Of a stretch of 22,761 bases of DNA, positions 1 through 6,982 are shown one piece after another. This DNA is from a virus: the IMG/VR virus record IMGVR_UViG_3300002231_001524, positions 2,646 to 25,406 of that record, one strand, 5' to 3'. The notes under the pieces were generated by a model. It worked only from the letters and a program-made list of their open reading frames with translations, was not told the origin of the DNA and made no database searches. Made by a program: the position numbers and the translations under genes. Position 1 is the first letter of the stretch, and the number at the start of each line of letters is the position of its first letter.

Positions 1-20
1 AATAATTTAAAACTAAAGAA

Positions 21-1301
21 ATGAACAAATTTGAAAGTTTCCTTACTGAAAAAGGAATAAATAAAGAGCAATTTACTGCTAAATCAGCAGAAGAAATGGC
101 TGGATTGTACAATGAGTACAACGAAAAAAACGCAACTCTTTTAACTGAATTAGTTGAAAAAGGTCAAGAAGATAATGCAGAAGTAATTAAGTCTTTAAGA
201 AAAGAAATTACTGAAAATCAAATTGCACAAGCAAAGGCATTAAATGAAACTTTGAAGCAACATGGTCTAATGATCAAAAAACTTTCTGAGCAAGAAAAAG
301 CTGATGGAGTTGGTGTTGTAAATTCAATCCAAAAAGGATTAGAAGCAAACAAAGAATCTTTATTAAAAATTAAAGATAATAAAAACGCTACATTAAACTT
401 CAAAGCTGCTGGAACGATGTTAATTTCATCAAATGTAAGTGGTGGAAATGTACCAGTTGAGCAAAGACTTCCAGGAATGGATGCAATTGCTTCAAGAAGA
501 GTAAGAATGTTAGATGTAGTTACTCGTGGAACTGCTGAATCAAATGTTATTTCTTGGGTATCACAAGCTAATAAAGATGGTGCTGCTGGTGGAACTGCCG
601 AAGGTGAATTGAAAAACCAAATTGATTTTGATTTGATTGTTGTTTCTGAATCTGTTAAGAAAAGAACTGCATTTATCAAAGTATCTGAAGAAATGGTTAA
701 CGATATTTCTTTTATGACTGCTGAAATTAACAACGAGTTAATGAGAGAGTTATTGAAAGATGTTGAATCACAAGTTTACGAAGGTGACGACGTAGGATCT
801 AACTTAAACGGAATTAAAACTGTTGCAACTGCATTTGCTGCTGGTTCTTTCGCTGGAACTGTTGACAATGCAAATGAGGCGGATGTTTTAACTGTTGCAA
901 TGAATCAAATCCAAGTAGCTGAACAAGATGATGCTGATTATGCTTTTGTTCATCCCAATACAATAACAACTTTAAAGTTAATTAAGACTTCTGAAACTGA
1001 TAGACGTTATATTGATAGATTAGCAATGGTTGCTGGTCAACTATCTTTAGATGGTGTAGTTTTAGTGCCGACAACTTTAGTAACTGATGGTGAATACTTA
1101 ATTGGAAACTTTGCATCTGCTACTGTTTACGATAAAGGAGAAATGAACATTGAAGTTGGACGTGATTCAGATGATTTCACTAAAAACTTAGTTACTGTAT
1201 TAGCAGAATGGAGAGGTTTATGTTTAGTTAAAACTAACAGAAGACCAGCATTTGTTACAGGAGATTTTGCAACTGATAAAGCTGCATTAGAAACACCTTA
1301 A
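21..1301 (+). CDS. major capsid protein, HK97 fold
   Basis: This 426-residue protein forms the icosahedral head shell. Residues 1-125 are charged and helical (many E, K, Q, N), as expected for a built-in scaffolding (delta) domain that a phage protease removes. From about residue 130 the sequence follows the HK97-type phage capsid family: the LPGMDAIASRRVRMLDVVTR region, then a domain with SWVSQ, a KVSEEMVND helix, VHPNTITTLKLIK and a C-terminal EWRGLCLVKTNRRPAFV strand. The length fits a capsid protein with a delta domain. The ATG is preceded by an A-rich leader without Shine-Dalgarno sequence. A strong hairpin follows the stop codon, fitting separate control of this abundant product. The cleavage site (perhaps near residues 120-130) is inferred only. 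Confidence 0.93.
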   Translation: MNKFESFLTEKGINKEQFTAKSAEEMAGLYNEYNEKNATLLTELVEKGQEDNAEVIKSLRKEITENQIAQAKALNETLKQHGLMIKKLSEQEKADGVGVVNSIQKGLEANKESLLKIKDNKNATLNFKAAGTMLISSNVSGGNVPVEQRLPGMDAIASRRVRMLDVVTRGTAESNVISWVSQANKDGAAGGTAEGELKNQIDFDLIVVSESVKKRTAFIKVSEEMVNDISFMTAEINNELMRELLKDVESQVYEGDDVGSNLNGIKTVATAFAAGSFAGTVDNANEADVLTVAMNQIQVAEQDDADYAFVHPNTITTLKLIKTSETDRRYIDRLAMVAGQLSLDGVVLVPTTLVTDGEYLIGNFASATVYDKGEMNIEVGRDSDDFTKNLVTVLAEWRGLCLVKTNRRPAFVTGDFATDKAALETP

Positions 1302-1318
1302 TAACTAATATCCTAGTT

Positions 1319-1348
1319 AAAACCTCCCTATGAAAGTAGGGAGGTTTT
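1319..1348 (+). terminator. hairpin after the capsid gene (terminator or attenuator)
   Basis: A perfect 12-bp stem (AAAACCTCCCTA / TAGGGAGGTTTT) with a 6-nt loop, TGAAAG, starts 17 nt after the capsid stop codon. The U-tract is only the four T that close the stem, and the next base is A, so termination may be partial. It would lower transcription of the downstream head-tail genes relative to the capsid gene and protect the capsid mRNA 3' end. Confidence 0.75.
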
Positions 1349-1367
1349 ATGGGTAAAAGCCAATACT

Positions 1368-1575
1368 ATGGAAAAGAAAGAACTAAAAAACAAGGAATTA
1401 AAAAGAAACCAGCAAAAAGAAAGTAGACCTTTCTAAATTAGCTGATAAAGTAGATATTATTGCTTTAGATGGTAAACATTTACAAAAGGATAAGGAATAC
1501 AATGTAACTAAAGAAATGGCTATTATTTTGATTAATAAAGGGGCTGCAAACTTAAGTAATGAGTATAGTTGTTAA
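1368..1575 (+). pseudogene. small post-capsid protein gene, frame broken by one base
   Basis: No continuous frame covers this region, yet 1402-1575 reads as protein: VDLSKLADKVDIIALDGKHL, then a KEYNVTKEMAIILINKGAANL helix, a pattern seen in small proteins encoded beside capsid genes. The best repair removes one A from the A5 run at 1400-1404. An ATG at 1368 then gives a 68-residue product starting MEKKELKNKELKETSKKK. The alternative is ATG 1349 (MGKSQYYGKERT, 25 codons to 1426), joined by adding one A near 1420-1422. ATG 1349 abuts the hairpin directly, so 1368 is favoured. The end overlaps the next gene by 17 nt. The function is unknown; a head-completion role is inferred from position. Confidence 0.55.
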
Positions 1576-2059
1576 AACAGATTTCAAAGGAGAATATAAC
1601 ATTTCTAAAACGTGTTATGACCAATTAGATTTTTATATTGAAAAGTATGAACATTATTATTTAGTTAGGTTGTTAGGTGCTGAATTGTACACTCTTTTAA
1701 TATCTGATTTAACTGCAACTGATCCGCAAGTTCCACAAACTACAAGATTCTTAAATATATTTAATCCTTTTAGTATAGATGAGCATAGTTGTTTATATTA
1801 TTCAGAAGGCATTAGAGAGATGTTAGTTCAGTTTATTTACTTTCATTATGTTAGAGAGAACCAAGTAATAAATAGTGCTAGTGGTACGGTTACAAATAGC
1901 GTTGAATTAGGAGTTAATGCAAAGTTCATGGGTAACATTGTCCAGGTTTACAATCAAGGCGTTAAGAACGCTTGTGCTATTCAATGGTATATTAATGAAA
2001 ATGAATTAGAATACCCAGAAGAAAACAAACAACCATTTGAATATACTTCTGGAATATGA
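1559..2059 (+). CDS. head-tail connector (adaptor-like) protein
   Basis: A 166-residue mostly helical protein. The N-terminal VVKTDFKGEYNISKTCYDQLDFYIEKYEHYYL region, an LLGAELYTLLISDL helix, and the later SEGIREMLVQFIYFHYVRENQ helix match, from memory, a family that sits right after the capsid gene in many flavobacterial siphophages and is taken as the head-tail adaptor. Such proteins add to the portal ring and prepare it for the tail. The ATG at 1559 lies 17 nt inside the preceding small gene, and the stop codon overlaps the next ATG (ATGA). The role is inferred from position and fold type, not from a catalytic motif. Confidence 0.7.
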   Translation: MSIVVKTDFKGEYNISKTCYDQLDFYIEKYEHYYLVRLLGAELYTLLISDLTATDPQVPQTTRFLNIFNPFSIDEHSCLYYSEGIREMLVQFIYFHYVRENQVINSASGTVTNSVELGVNAKFMGNIVQVYNQGVKNACAIQWYINENELEYPEENKQPFEYTSGI

Positions 2060-2412
2060 GAAACTTTACATTGTTAGAAAATATTGATGGAAGTATCCAA
2101 CAAATTAGCGATGCAAAGAATTTAGAAAGGCATACAGAATGGGTTTTAAGGATTAGTAGTACTGGTTTGGATGGAATACCTCAGTTATTTATTGAAGAAG
2201 GATTTAATGGTGGTAAATGTTTGCCAGAACCAACTGAATGGAGTGTTTTACCTTTTAAATGTGATGGTAATGGAACTTTTGAGATTACAGAAAGTGAAGT
2301 AAAGATAAGAAGCAAACAATTTTTGGCTAACTGGTTTAGAATAAGAATTGATCCAAACGGCAACACAACTGGAACAATTAGCGTAATTTTAAGTTATAAA
2401 GATTACACATGA
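2056..2412 (+). CDS. conserved phage structural protein of unknown function
   Basis: A 118-residue protein with mixed strands and no membrane segment or signal peptide. It starts MRNFTLLENIDGSIQQISDAK and ends in a strand-rich region (ANWFRIRIDPNGNTTGTISVILSYKDY) that resembles a small beta-sandwich. It is coupled to both neighbours by 4-nt ATGA overlaps, so it is almost surely cotranslated with the connector and the next beta-rich protein. The family is not recognised. The context suggests a virion protein, either a neck or stopper component or the base of a head fibre. Confidence 0.6.
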   Translation: MRNFTLLENIDGSIQQISDAKNLERHTEWVLRISSTGLDGIPQLFIEEGFNGGKCLPEPTEWSVLPFKCDGNGTFEITESEVKIRSKQFLANWFRIRIDPNGNTTGTISVILSYKDYT

Positions 2413-2744
2413 AAACTTATGATTTTGATACTATTGATGCTTGTGATTTAGAGAGTATTCTAAAGGCTGGTAACAATATTACTATTACTAAGTTGGATGA
2501 TTGCACTTTAGAGATTAGTTCAAGTGGTGGAGGGGGTAATTCAAACGGTATTAAATACCATTTAAAGAGTGGAGATAATATAACTGTACAAGATTGTTTT
2601 GAATATTTTATTGCTTGTGATTTTATTATAGATAATGGTGCTAACTTTACAATTGAAAACGGTGCTAGATTAGTTATTCATAGTGGAGTTTTAAAGAATG
2701 ATGGTTATATTAAAAGCGATGGATTAATAAAGATAGGTTTATGA
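2409..2744 (+). CDS. beta-strand repeat virion protein, fibre-like
   Basis: A 111-residue protein in two parts. Residues 1-45 are acidic and end in a Ser/Gly linker (SSSGGGGNSNG). Residues 46-111 are short alternating strands (DFIIDNGANFTIENGARLVI, then LKNDGYIKSDGLIKIGL), a pattern that looks like the rungs of a beta-helix. Such rungs are common in phage fibres and spikes. It overlaps both neighbours by 4 nt. It may be the stalk attachment for the larger fibre proteins that follow. This is inference, and no homologue is recalled. Confidence 0.55.
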   Translation: MKTYDFDTIDACDLESILKAGNNITITKLDDCTLEISSSGGGGNSNGIKYHLKSGDNITVQDCFEYFIACDFIIDNGANFTIENGARLVIHSGVLKNDGYIKSDGLIKIGL

Positions 2745-3040
2745 GTATTTTAAGTCAAATAGCAATAACACAAGCACAAGCCCTAGCAAGTGCAACATTA
2801 GGAAGGTTTGATTACTTTGTAGATAGTTCAGATGAATTATTTAAGGCTTATGATGATACTAATACCTTAATTGTTGTTGGTGGTTCTAGTTTTGCAAGTG
2901 GAATAGATTATACATTAACAGTTCCTTCGGACTGGGATGGCAATCCTGCAAATGTTCAAGAGGCTTTAGATGAATTAGCAAGTAGGGTAAAAGGAATTAG
3001 AAAACAAAACAGATTTAATTACTGTTACTGCTGCTATTGA
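2741..3040 (+). CDS. N-terminal fragment of the fibre-like protein
   Basis: This is the 99-residue open frame left by the frame break. Residues 1-84 look genuine (AITQAQALASATLGRFDYFVD, then SFASGIDYTLTVPSDWDGNP and a helix ANVQEALDELASRV). The VQEALDEL helix is a common linker in phage fibre proteins. The last 15 residues (from the IRKQN region on) are out-of-frame and should be ignored. The start overlaps the upstream stop by 4 nt. Confidence 0.6.
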   Translation: MSILSQIAITQAQALASATLGRFDYFVDSSDELFKAYDDTNTLIVVGGSSFASGIDYTLTVPSDWDGNPANVQEALDELASRVKGIRKQNRFNYCYCCY

Positions 3041-3512
3041 TTTAGATGATGTAAAATCTAAGTCCGATAGTGCTTTACAACCTGGAGATAATGTAAGTGA
3101 ATTAGTAAATGATGCTGGTTACACTACTGCACAAGGTTTACCATCTGTTTTAGCGGTTGATAATACAACTGGATCAAATGATATTGATGTTAGTAACGGT
3201 CAATTATTAAAAGCCGAGAATGGCAATGCTGCTATTAATTTAAGAAATTTAGGTGTTAATGGTCAAATAAGTATTGATGCTGATGGTATTCAATTAAATG
3301 GAGGTACATTTTTTGTATCTGCTGCTGTTGGTAATGTTACAATAGGACCAGCTGGTAATAGTTTAAGTTTATTTAAAGGAGATTTTACCAAAATAGGAGA
3401 TATTTCAATAGTAAATAATGATTCTGGTAATGTAGCAACACAAACATTCCCTAGTTATCCAGTAACAGCAGCATCACAAGACGGAACTATAAATAGTGGG
3501 GTTATAAACTCG

Positions 3513-3935
3513 GTGTTTTTAGGTGGTATTGACATGATAATGAAAACCAATAATACAGCGTATTGCAATCAATTAGCCTTTAATACTGGAGAGGCTTTTG
3601 AAACGGTTTTAAAATATACTACACCAACTGCAAATAATAATGTAACTATTCAAGATGGAAGTGGTACATTAGCGTTTTTAAGTGATATTGTACCTTCTTT
3701 GACTTTTAATGTAGATTTAGATAGTGCAGAAAGTTCAGTTTCTAGGGTTTTTGCTGGTGGTCGTACTACCTTTACAGTTACTCATAATTTAGGAACTTTA
3801 GACATAAAACCAGAAGTATTTAGACTTTCAGACGGTAGAACTATTGGATTTAGAGTAGAAAGAACTGGAATAAATACTATTGATGTTAGTAGAAATGGCA
3901 ATATTGCAGACGGTTTATTTAGATTAGTAATATAA
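3513..3935 (+). CDS. C-terminal part of the fibre-like protein (tip domain)
   Basis: A GTG at 3513 can open this frame, but it is internal: the same frame is open back to 2997 and codes for fibre sequence throughout. It carries a TVTIQDGSGTLAFL-like segment (here NNNVTIQDGSGTLAFLSDIV) that in many phages closes a fibre shaft. A strand-rich tip of about 80 residues follows, with THNLGTLDIKPEVFRL and VERTGINTIDVSRNG, resembling receptor- or carbohydrate-binding tips of trimeric fibres. The resemblance is from memory of such domains, not from a search. Confidence 0.6.
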   Translation: MFLGGIDMIMKTNNTAYCNQLAFNTGEAFETVLKYTTPTANNNVTIQDGSGTLAFLSDIVPSLTFNVDLDSAESSVSRVFAGGRTTFTVTHNLGTLDIKPEVFRLSDGRTIGFRVERTGINTIDVSRNGNIADGLFRLVI

Positions 3936-5390
3936 ATGGAGATACAAGACATAATACAAGGCTTAACAAGTGCTGAAATTGCAGCAATAACAACGCCAGA
4001 AGCTAGGACATTAATAGTAAATACAACCTTACAACAAGCCGTTATTTATGTTAATGGAACTTTTAAACAAGCTAGTTTTGAAAATACTGATGATATTCCA
4101 GAGGGAACTAAAAAATTTGCAACAACTTCTGATTTAGATCAAATAAATACTAATGCAAGTGATATAACTTCTTTGCAAATTGGAAAAGAAGATGCGTTTA
4201 CTAAAAATAGTGCATTTAATAAAGATTTTGGTACTGGTAGTGGTACTGTATTGCAAGGAGATACTACAACTATAACTCCAATACAAGCGAGTGATATAAC
4301 TTCTAATAATGCAAAGGTATCATTTCCAGAAGCTCCAAGCGATGGAAAGCAATACGCAAGAAAAGATACTGCATGGGAAGAGGTTGCAGCAAGTGGAATA
4401 TCAGAGCCTTTACCTATAATAGTTCTGACAAGCACGGATGACACCCAAGTATTTAATAGGGCATCACCATACACAATAGAATGGAATTCAGAAAAAGAAA
4501 AAGATTCTGCGTTTACACATAGCAATACTACAAATAATAGTATTATAGAAATAAATGATACTAGTACTTATTTATTTGCTGGCAATATTAGGATATTTAA
4601 CGGAACTGACCAAAGAACACAACCCACTGTAAAATTAATAATAGACGGGACTTTGCAAGATTGGAATTTAGCAAGTGGATATATTAGGAATGCTGGTAAT
4701 GCCTCCGATTTTTGGACTTTAGATTTTAGTTTTCAACCAGTCAAATTAAATTTAGGTCAAGAAATAGAGATTCAAATATCTCATGAAACATCAAACCCAT
4801 CCACATGGGATTCAACATTTATAGGTTCTGAATCTTATTTTTGGGGCATAAAACTACAAGGCGTAAAAGGAGAAAAAGGAGATACGGGAACAGGTTCTAA
4901 TATAATACTTAAAAAAGACGGTGTAACAGTTGGAACAGTAACAGAAACTATTGATATTTTAGGGGGTGTCCCTGTTGTTGATGAGGGTGGAAATGTTACA
5001 AGTATTGAGATAGGAAACTACGCTTATGCTACAGGAATTACTCAGATGCCCAGCAGTCAAATAACAAACTACACCGAAACGGGAGGAGGAGCAGTAGATA
5101 TTGATAACTATGATTTAGGAACGTCAAATGTTCACTTTATTGATCCAGGTTCGCATGACAGAGATTTTACTGGCATGATCGCCCCACCAGCAGGAGTTAA
5201 TAGGATAGTTACTATAATAAACGCAGGAACTGATAAAAAATTAAAGCCTAAAGACAATGATTCTGCAAGCACGGCAGCAAATAGAATGCTACTAGCAGAT
5301 GAAAGTGACTTTGATTTACCTCAAGGAGGTAGTTTTCAAATGATTTACAACCATAACGTTAGTCGTTGGACAACATATTCATATTATTAG
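3936..5390 (+). CDS. fibre-like protein with collagen-like segment and C-terminal tip
   Basis: A 484-residue protein that begins immediately after the previous stop codon. The N-terminal 30 residues look like an attachment region, followed by a TVNTTLQQAVIYVNGTFKQ-like strand pair. Residues 60-130 are a repetitive Ser/Thr/Asn shaft. The middle (about 155-310) is a beta-sandwich of the C1q/TNF-like type seen in phage fibres (FNGTDQRTQPTVKLIIDGTL). A short Gly-X-Y run (GVKGEKGDTGTG) follows, then a C-terminal domain of about 110 residues ending NHNVSRWTTYSYY. The mix of shaft, collagen-like linker and tip is a hallmark of trimeric phage fibres. It lies among head genes, so a head fibre is possible. 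Confidence 0.7.
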   Translation: MEIQDIIQGLTSAEIAAITTPEARTLIVNTTLQQAVIYVNGTFKQASFENTDDIPEGTKKFATTSDLDQINTNASDITSLQIGKEDAFTKNSAFNKDFGTGSGTVLQGDTTTITPIQASDITSNNAKVSFPEAPSDGKQYARKDTAWEEVAASGISEPLPIIVLTSTDDTQVFNRASPYTIEWNSEKEKDSAFTHSNTTNNSIIEINDTSTYLFAGNIRIFNGTDQRTQPTVKLIIDGTLQDWNLASGYIRNAGNASDFWTLDFSFQPVKLNLGQEIEIQISHETSNPSTWDSTFIGSESYFWGIKLQGVKGEKGDTGTGSNIILKKDGVTVGTVTETIDILGGVPVVDEGGNVTSIEIGNYAYATGITQMPSSQITNYTETGGGAVDIDNYDLGTSNVHFIDPGSHDRDFTGMIAPPAGVNRIVTIINAGTDKKLKPKDNDSASTAANRMLLADESDFDLPQGGSFQMIYNHNVSRWTTYSYY

Positions 5391-5392
5391 AA

Positions 5393-5683
5393 ATGGAAAA
5401 GAAATTTTATAAAGAAGATAACGAGCCGATACCATCTATAGTTTACAGTGAAACTCAGCCCGTAGGTTTTAGCGAGATAACAGACCAAGCGAAATTGTCT
5501 GGGTTGTATTTAAAACTAAACAATAAGATGAAGCAGTTAGGTAGGGATTATGTTTCTAGTTTTAAGGTAAATAGTTTTGGTTTGCTATATCGAGATGGAA
5601 CTTTAACAGATGCTAATGTAAATTATCTTTATAATAAATTAACTCAATTATTATTAAGGTTAGAAGATGGAAATTTTCGATAG
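5393..5683 (+). CDS. small conserved phage protein, fibre-associated
   Basis: A 96-residue protein when started at ATG 5393, two bases after the previous stop. An in-frame ATG at 5366 would extend nine residues into the previous gene and is less likely. The protein has a hydrophilic N-terminus (MEKKFYKEDNEPIPSIVYSE) and two helices (LSGLYLKLNNKMKQLGRDYVS and NVNYLYNKLTQLLLRLEDG). There is no membrane segment or catalytic motif. Its position after the fibre genes suggests a fibre accessory or chaperone, but this is a guess. Its end overlaps the next small gene by 17 nt. Confidence 0.55.
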   Translation: MEKKFYKEDNEPIPSIVYSETQPVGFSEITDQAKLSGLYLKLNNKMKQLGRDYVSSFKVNSFGLLYRDGTLTDANVNYLYNKLTQLLLRLEDGNFR

Positions 5684-5804
5684 TGCTAAATTTTTACTAG
5701 AAAATGAATTAAACACTATTACTCAAGATGATATTGATAACGGATATACTCAGGTAATACACGACCAAATATTAAACGATGTAAATAACTATTTAAACCA
5801 ATAA
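5667..5804 (+). CDS. small hypothetical protein, 45 residues
   Basis: The ATG at 5667 lies inside the end of the previous gene (17-nt overlap) and the frame runs to TAA at 5802-5804. The product begins MEIFDSAKFLLENELNTITQ and is acidic and amphipathic, probably two short helices. No family is recognised. The packed context (only 2 nt to the next ATG) and the lack of another frame here support it as a real gene. Confidence 0.5.
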   Translation: MEIFDSAKFLLENELNTITQDDIDNGYTQVIHDQILNDVNNYLNQ

Positions 5805-5806
5805 TT

Positions 5807-5962
5807 ATGAATGAAGTACAAGTAATAACGCTGTTAAAATTATTTAGAGAGACGGACAACCAAGAAACTATTAAGGCAATTGAATCTATTTTCCAAGAAG
5901 AGGCTAAAAAGGTTAATGAATGGATAAGTGGACGACCAAACGACCGACCAAATAAGGGATAA
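5807..5962 (+). CDS. small hypothetical protein, 51 residues
   Basis: ATG 5807 to TAA 5960-5962. The product begins MNEVQVITLLKLFRETDNQE, continues as a charged helix (IKAIESIFQEEAKKVNEWIS) and ends in a Pro/Arg/Asn tail (GRPNDRPNKG). The stop overlaps the next ATG by one base (TAATG), so translation of the following membrane-protein gene is probably coupled to it. No family is recognised. Confidence 0.5.
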   Translation: MNEVQVITLLKLFRETDNQETIKAIESIFQEEAKKVNEWISGRPNDRPNKG

Positions 5963-6222
5963 TGTTAAGAGTATTTTTTATATTGTTTTTATTACTTAGA
6001 TATTTGCCAGAATATTTTGATAGTAATAGCCTTTATTGGGTTATTGATTCTATTATTATGATTTCTTTGGCTGTTTATGTATTTAAAAATAGTGCAAAAA
6101 ATATGCTTAATTTGTTTATTGGCTTTGGATTATTGAACTTGTTAGGGTATGATTATCTAAATAATTTGAATATTTTTGTTTTAAATAAAACAGATATTAA
6201 TTTTTTGCTAATTCTACTTTAA
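5962..6222 (+). CDS. N-terminal three-helix part of the membrane protein
   Basis: This is the 86-residue open frame before the frame break. It starts MLRVFFILFLLLRYLPEYF, shares the TAATG stop-start with the previous gene, and has three hydrophobic segments. The last six residues (after KTDIN) are out of frame with the rest of the gene. On its own it would look like a small hypothetical membrane protein. Confidence 0.55.
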   Translation: MLRVFFILFLLLRYLPEYFDSNSLYWVIDSIIMISLAVYVFKNSAKNMLNLFIGFGLLNLLGYDYLNNLNIFVLNKTDINFLLILL

Positions 6223-6239
6223 TTACTTTATCTATAATT

Positions 6240-6602
6240 ATGTATTTTGCAATATTTAGAAATAGGTACAAATGGGAAAAACAAAAGTCTGAATTTTACA
6301 ATCCTAAAAGAGTTCAAGCAATTTATAGTAAGCCTAATAAGTTTTTAACTCTTTTGGGTGCTGCTATTTCGTTTAGCCCTAGATGTAGCGTAAGATTTAG
6401 TTATAATGGGGAAACAATATGCTTTAAGCGGTCAAGTAGTACTCCTATAAAATGTAAAACTGTAATAAAAAGTGATGACATTATAAAAAATACTAATATA
6501 GATGTTAATTATTTTAATGTAAGATATAATCTTATAAAAGATATAAAATACAATTTGTTTAATTTTAATTGCAAAGATTTATTTGATGAATATAGAGGTT
6601 AG
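6240..6602 (+). CDS. C-terminal cytoplasmic-type domain of the membrane protein
   Basis: A 120-residue frame opening at an internal ATG. Its first eight residues (MYFAIFRN) are the end of a membrane helix whose beginning is encoded just upstream in the same frame, which supports fusion with 5962-6222. The rest is basic, with strands around SVRFSYNGETICFKR and a final NFNCKDLFDEYRG. Positive residues right after the helix would place this domain in the cytoplasm by the positive-inside rule. The next gene starts 17 nt before this stop. Confidence 0.55.
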   Translation: MYFAIFRNRYKWEKQKSEFYNPKRVQAIYSKPNKFLTLLGAAISFSPRCSVRFSYNGETICFKRSSSTPIKCKTVIKSDDIIKNTNIDVNYFNVRYNLIKDIKYNLFNFNCKDLFDEYRG

Positions 6603-6966
6603 TATAATTATAACAAGTTTTGCGGGCGGTGTTTTTGCAATAGTTGGATTTTTTTTAAAACATTGGTTTACTAAACTTAGTGTAAGTCAAGATAAAATTA
6701 TAGATCAAATGAATGACCAAAAAGAACATAGGGCTACGGCTTCTGTTAAATTAGAAAGTTTAAAAGAGCAAAACGAATCAGCACAAAAAAGAATGTTTAG
6801 AGAAATGGGAGAAATTGCTTTAAGTATGAATACATCTATGGATAAACTTATGGTAAAAACAGAACGTAATTCTATGGATATTTTAAACTTGCAAAATGAA
6901 AATAAATTTATTGCAAAAGAAATATTACAAATTAGAAGGGATACTAATAAAAAAGATGTAAAGTAA
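6586..6966 (+). CDS. single-TM protein with long coiled coil
   Basis: A 126-residue protein from ATG 6586; a TTG at 6583 would add one residue. Residues 4-26 are a membrane helix (VSIIITSFAGGVFAIVGFFL). The rest is charged heptad-like helix (KLESLKEQNESAQKRMFREM, then ERNSMDILNLQNENKFIAKE), so it is a membrane-anchored coiled coil. It overlaps the previous membrane-protein gene by 17 nt and ends just before a promoter box. Candidate roles are partner of the neighbouring membrane protein, superinfection exclusion, or a spanin- or holin-like factor, although lysis genes lie elsewhere. No family is recognised with confidence. Confidence 0.6.
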   Translation: MNIEVSIIITSFAGGVFAIVGFFLKHWFTKLSVSQDKIIDQMNDQKEHRATASVKLESLKEQNESAQKRMFREMGEIALSMNTSMDKLMVKTERNSMDILNLQNENKFIAKEILQIRRDTNKKDVK

Positions 6967-6974
6967 AAAATAAT

Positions 6975-6982
6975 TATCTTTG
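6975..6982 (+). promoter_or_regulatory. Bacteroidota -7 promoter box TATCTTTG
   Basis: TATCTTTG matches the Bacteroidota sigma consensus TAnnTTTG. It lies in the 20-bp gap between two genes, ending 4 nt before the ATG at 6987. Transcription would start at or very near that ATG, giving a leaderless or almost leaderless mRNA for the head-tail and tail genes. No clear TTG -33 element is seen. Confidence 0.5.

Larger units (their letters stand above)
2741..3935 (+). pseudogene. fibre-like structural gene split by one inserted base
   Basis: Two frames of one gene. From ATG 2741 the frame runs SILSQIAITQAQALASATLG... to VKG and then turns into a short Asn/Cys tail ending at 3040. The +1 frame is open from 2997 to 3935 and continues sensibly: LENKTDLITVTAAIDLDD, then KSDSALQPGDNVSELVNDAG. 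Removing one A from the GGAATTAG stretch at 2993-3000 joins them into a 397-residue protein. The N-terminal part and the LQPGDNVSELVNDAGY motif are typical of trimeric phage fibre shafts. The middle is Asn/Gly-rich strands, and the C-terminal part resembles a fibre tip. The gene ends directly at the ATG of the next fibre-like gene. Confidence 0.65.
5962..6602 (+). pseudogene. four-TM membrane protein gene, split by a missing T
   Basis: Frame 5962-6222 carries three hydrophobic helices and stops soon after KTDIN. The -1 frame is open from 6201 and, read from there, supplies a fourth helix (FFANSTLITLSIIMYFAIF) that joins straight into the 6240-6602 frame. Adding one T to the T6 run at 6201-6206 restores a 213-residue protein with membrane segments near residues 2-18, 24-42, 46-63 and 82-100. 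A basic soluble domain follows (about 101-213) with Cys at 142, 154, 165 and 204, ending NFNCKDLFDEYRG. The late NC motif faintly recalls papain-like (NlpC/LRAT-type) folds, but no clear partner His is visible. Possible roles are superinfection exclusion or another membrane function. Confidence 0.6.

Noticed and set aside
218-733. Long minus-strand open frame (171 codons) opposite the capsid gene
   Set aside because: It is antisense to a clear capsid sequence; its composition follows from codon bias of the plus strand, and it has no start context or promoter of its own.
4139-4525. Minus-strand frame opposite the fibre-like gene
   Set aside because: Shadow of a coding region with clear fibre sequence; no supporting signals.
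5366-5392. Upstream ATG for the gene at 5393
   Set aside because: It would start inside the C-terminal end of the fibre gene; ATG 5393 sits 2 nt after the stop and gives a more natural N-terminus.
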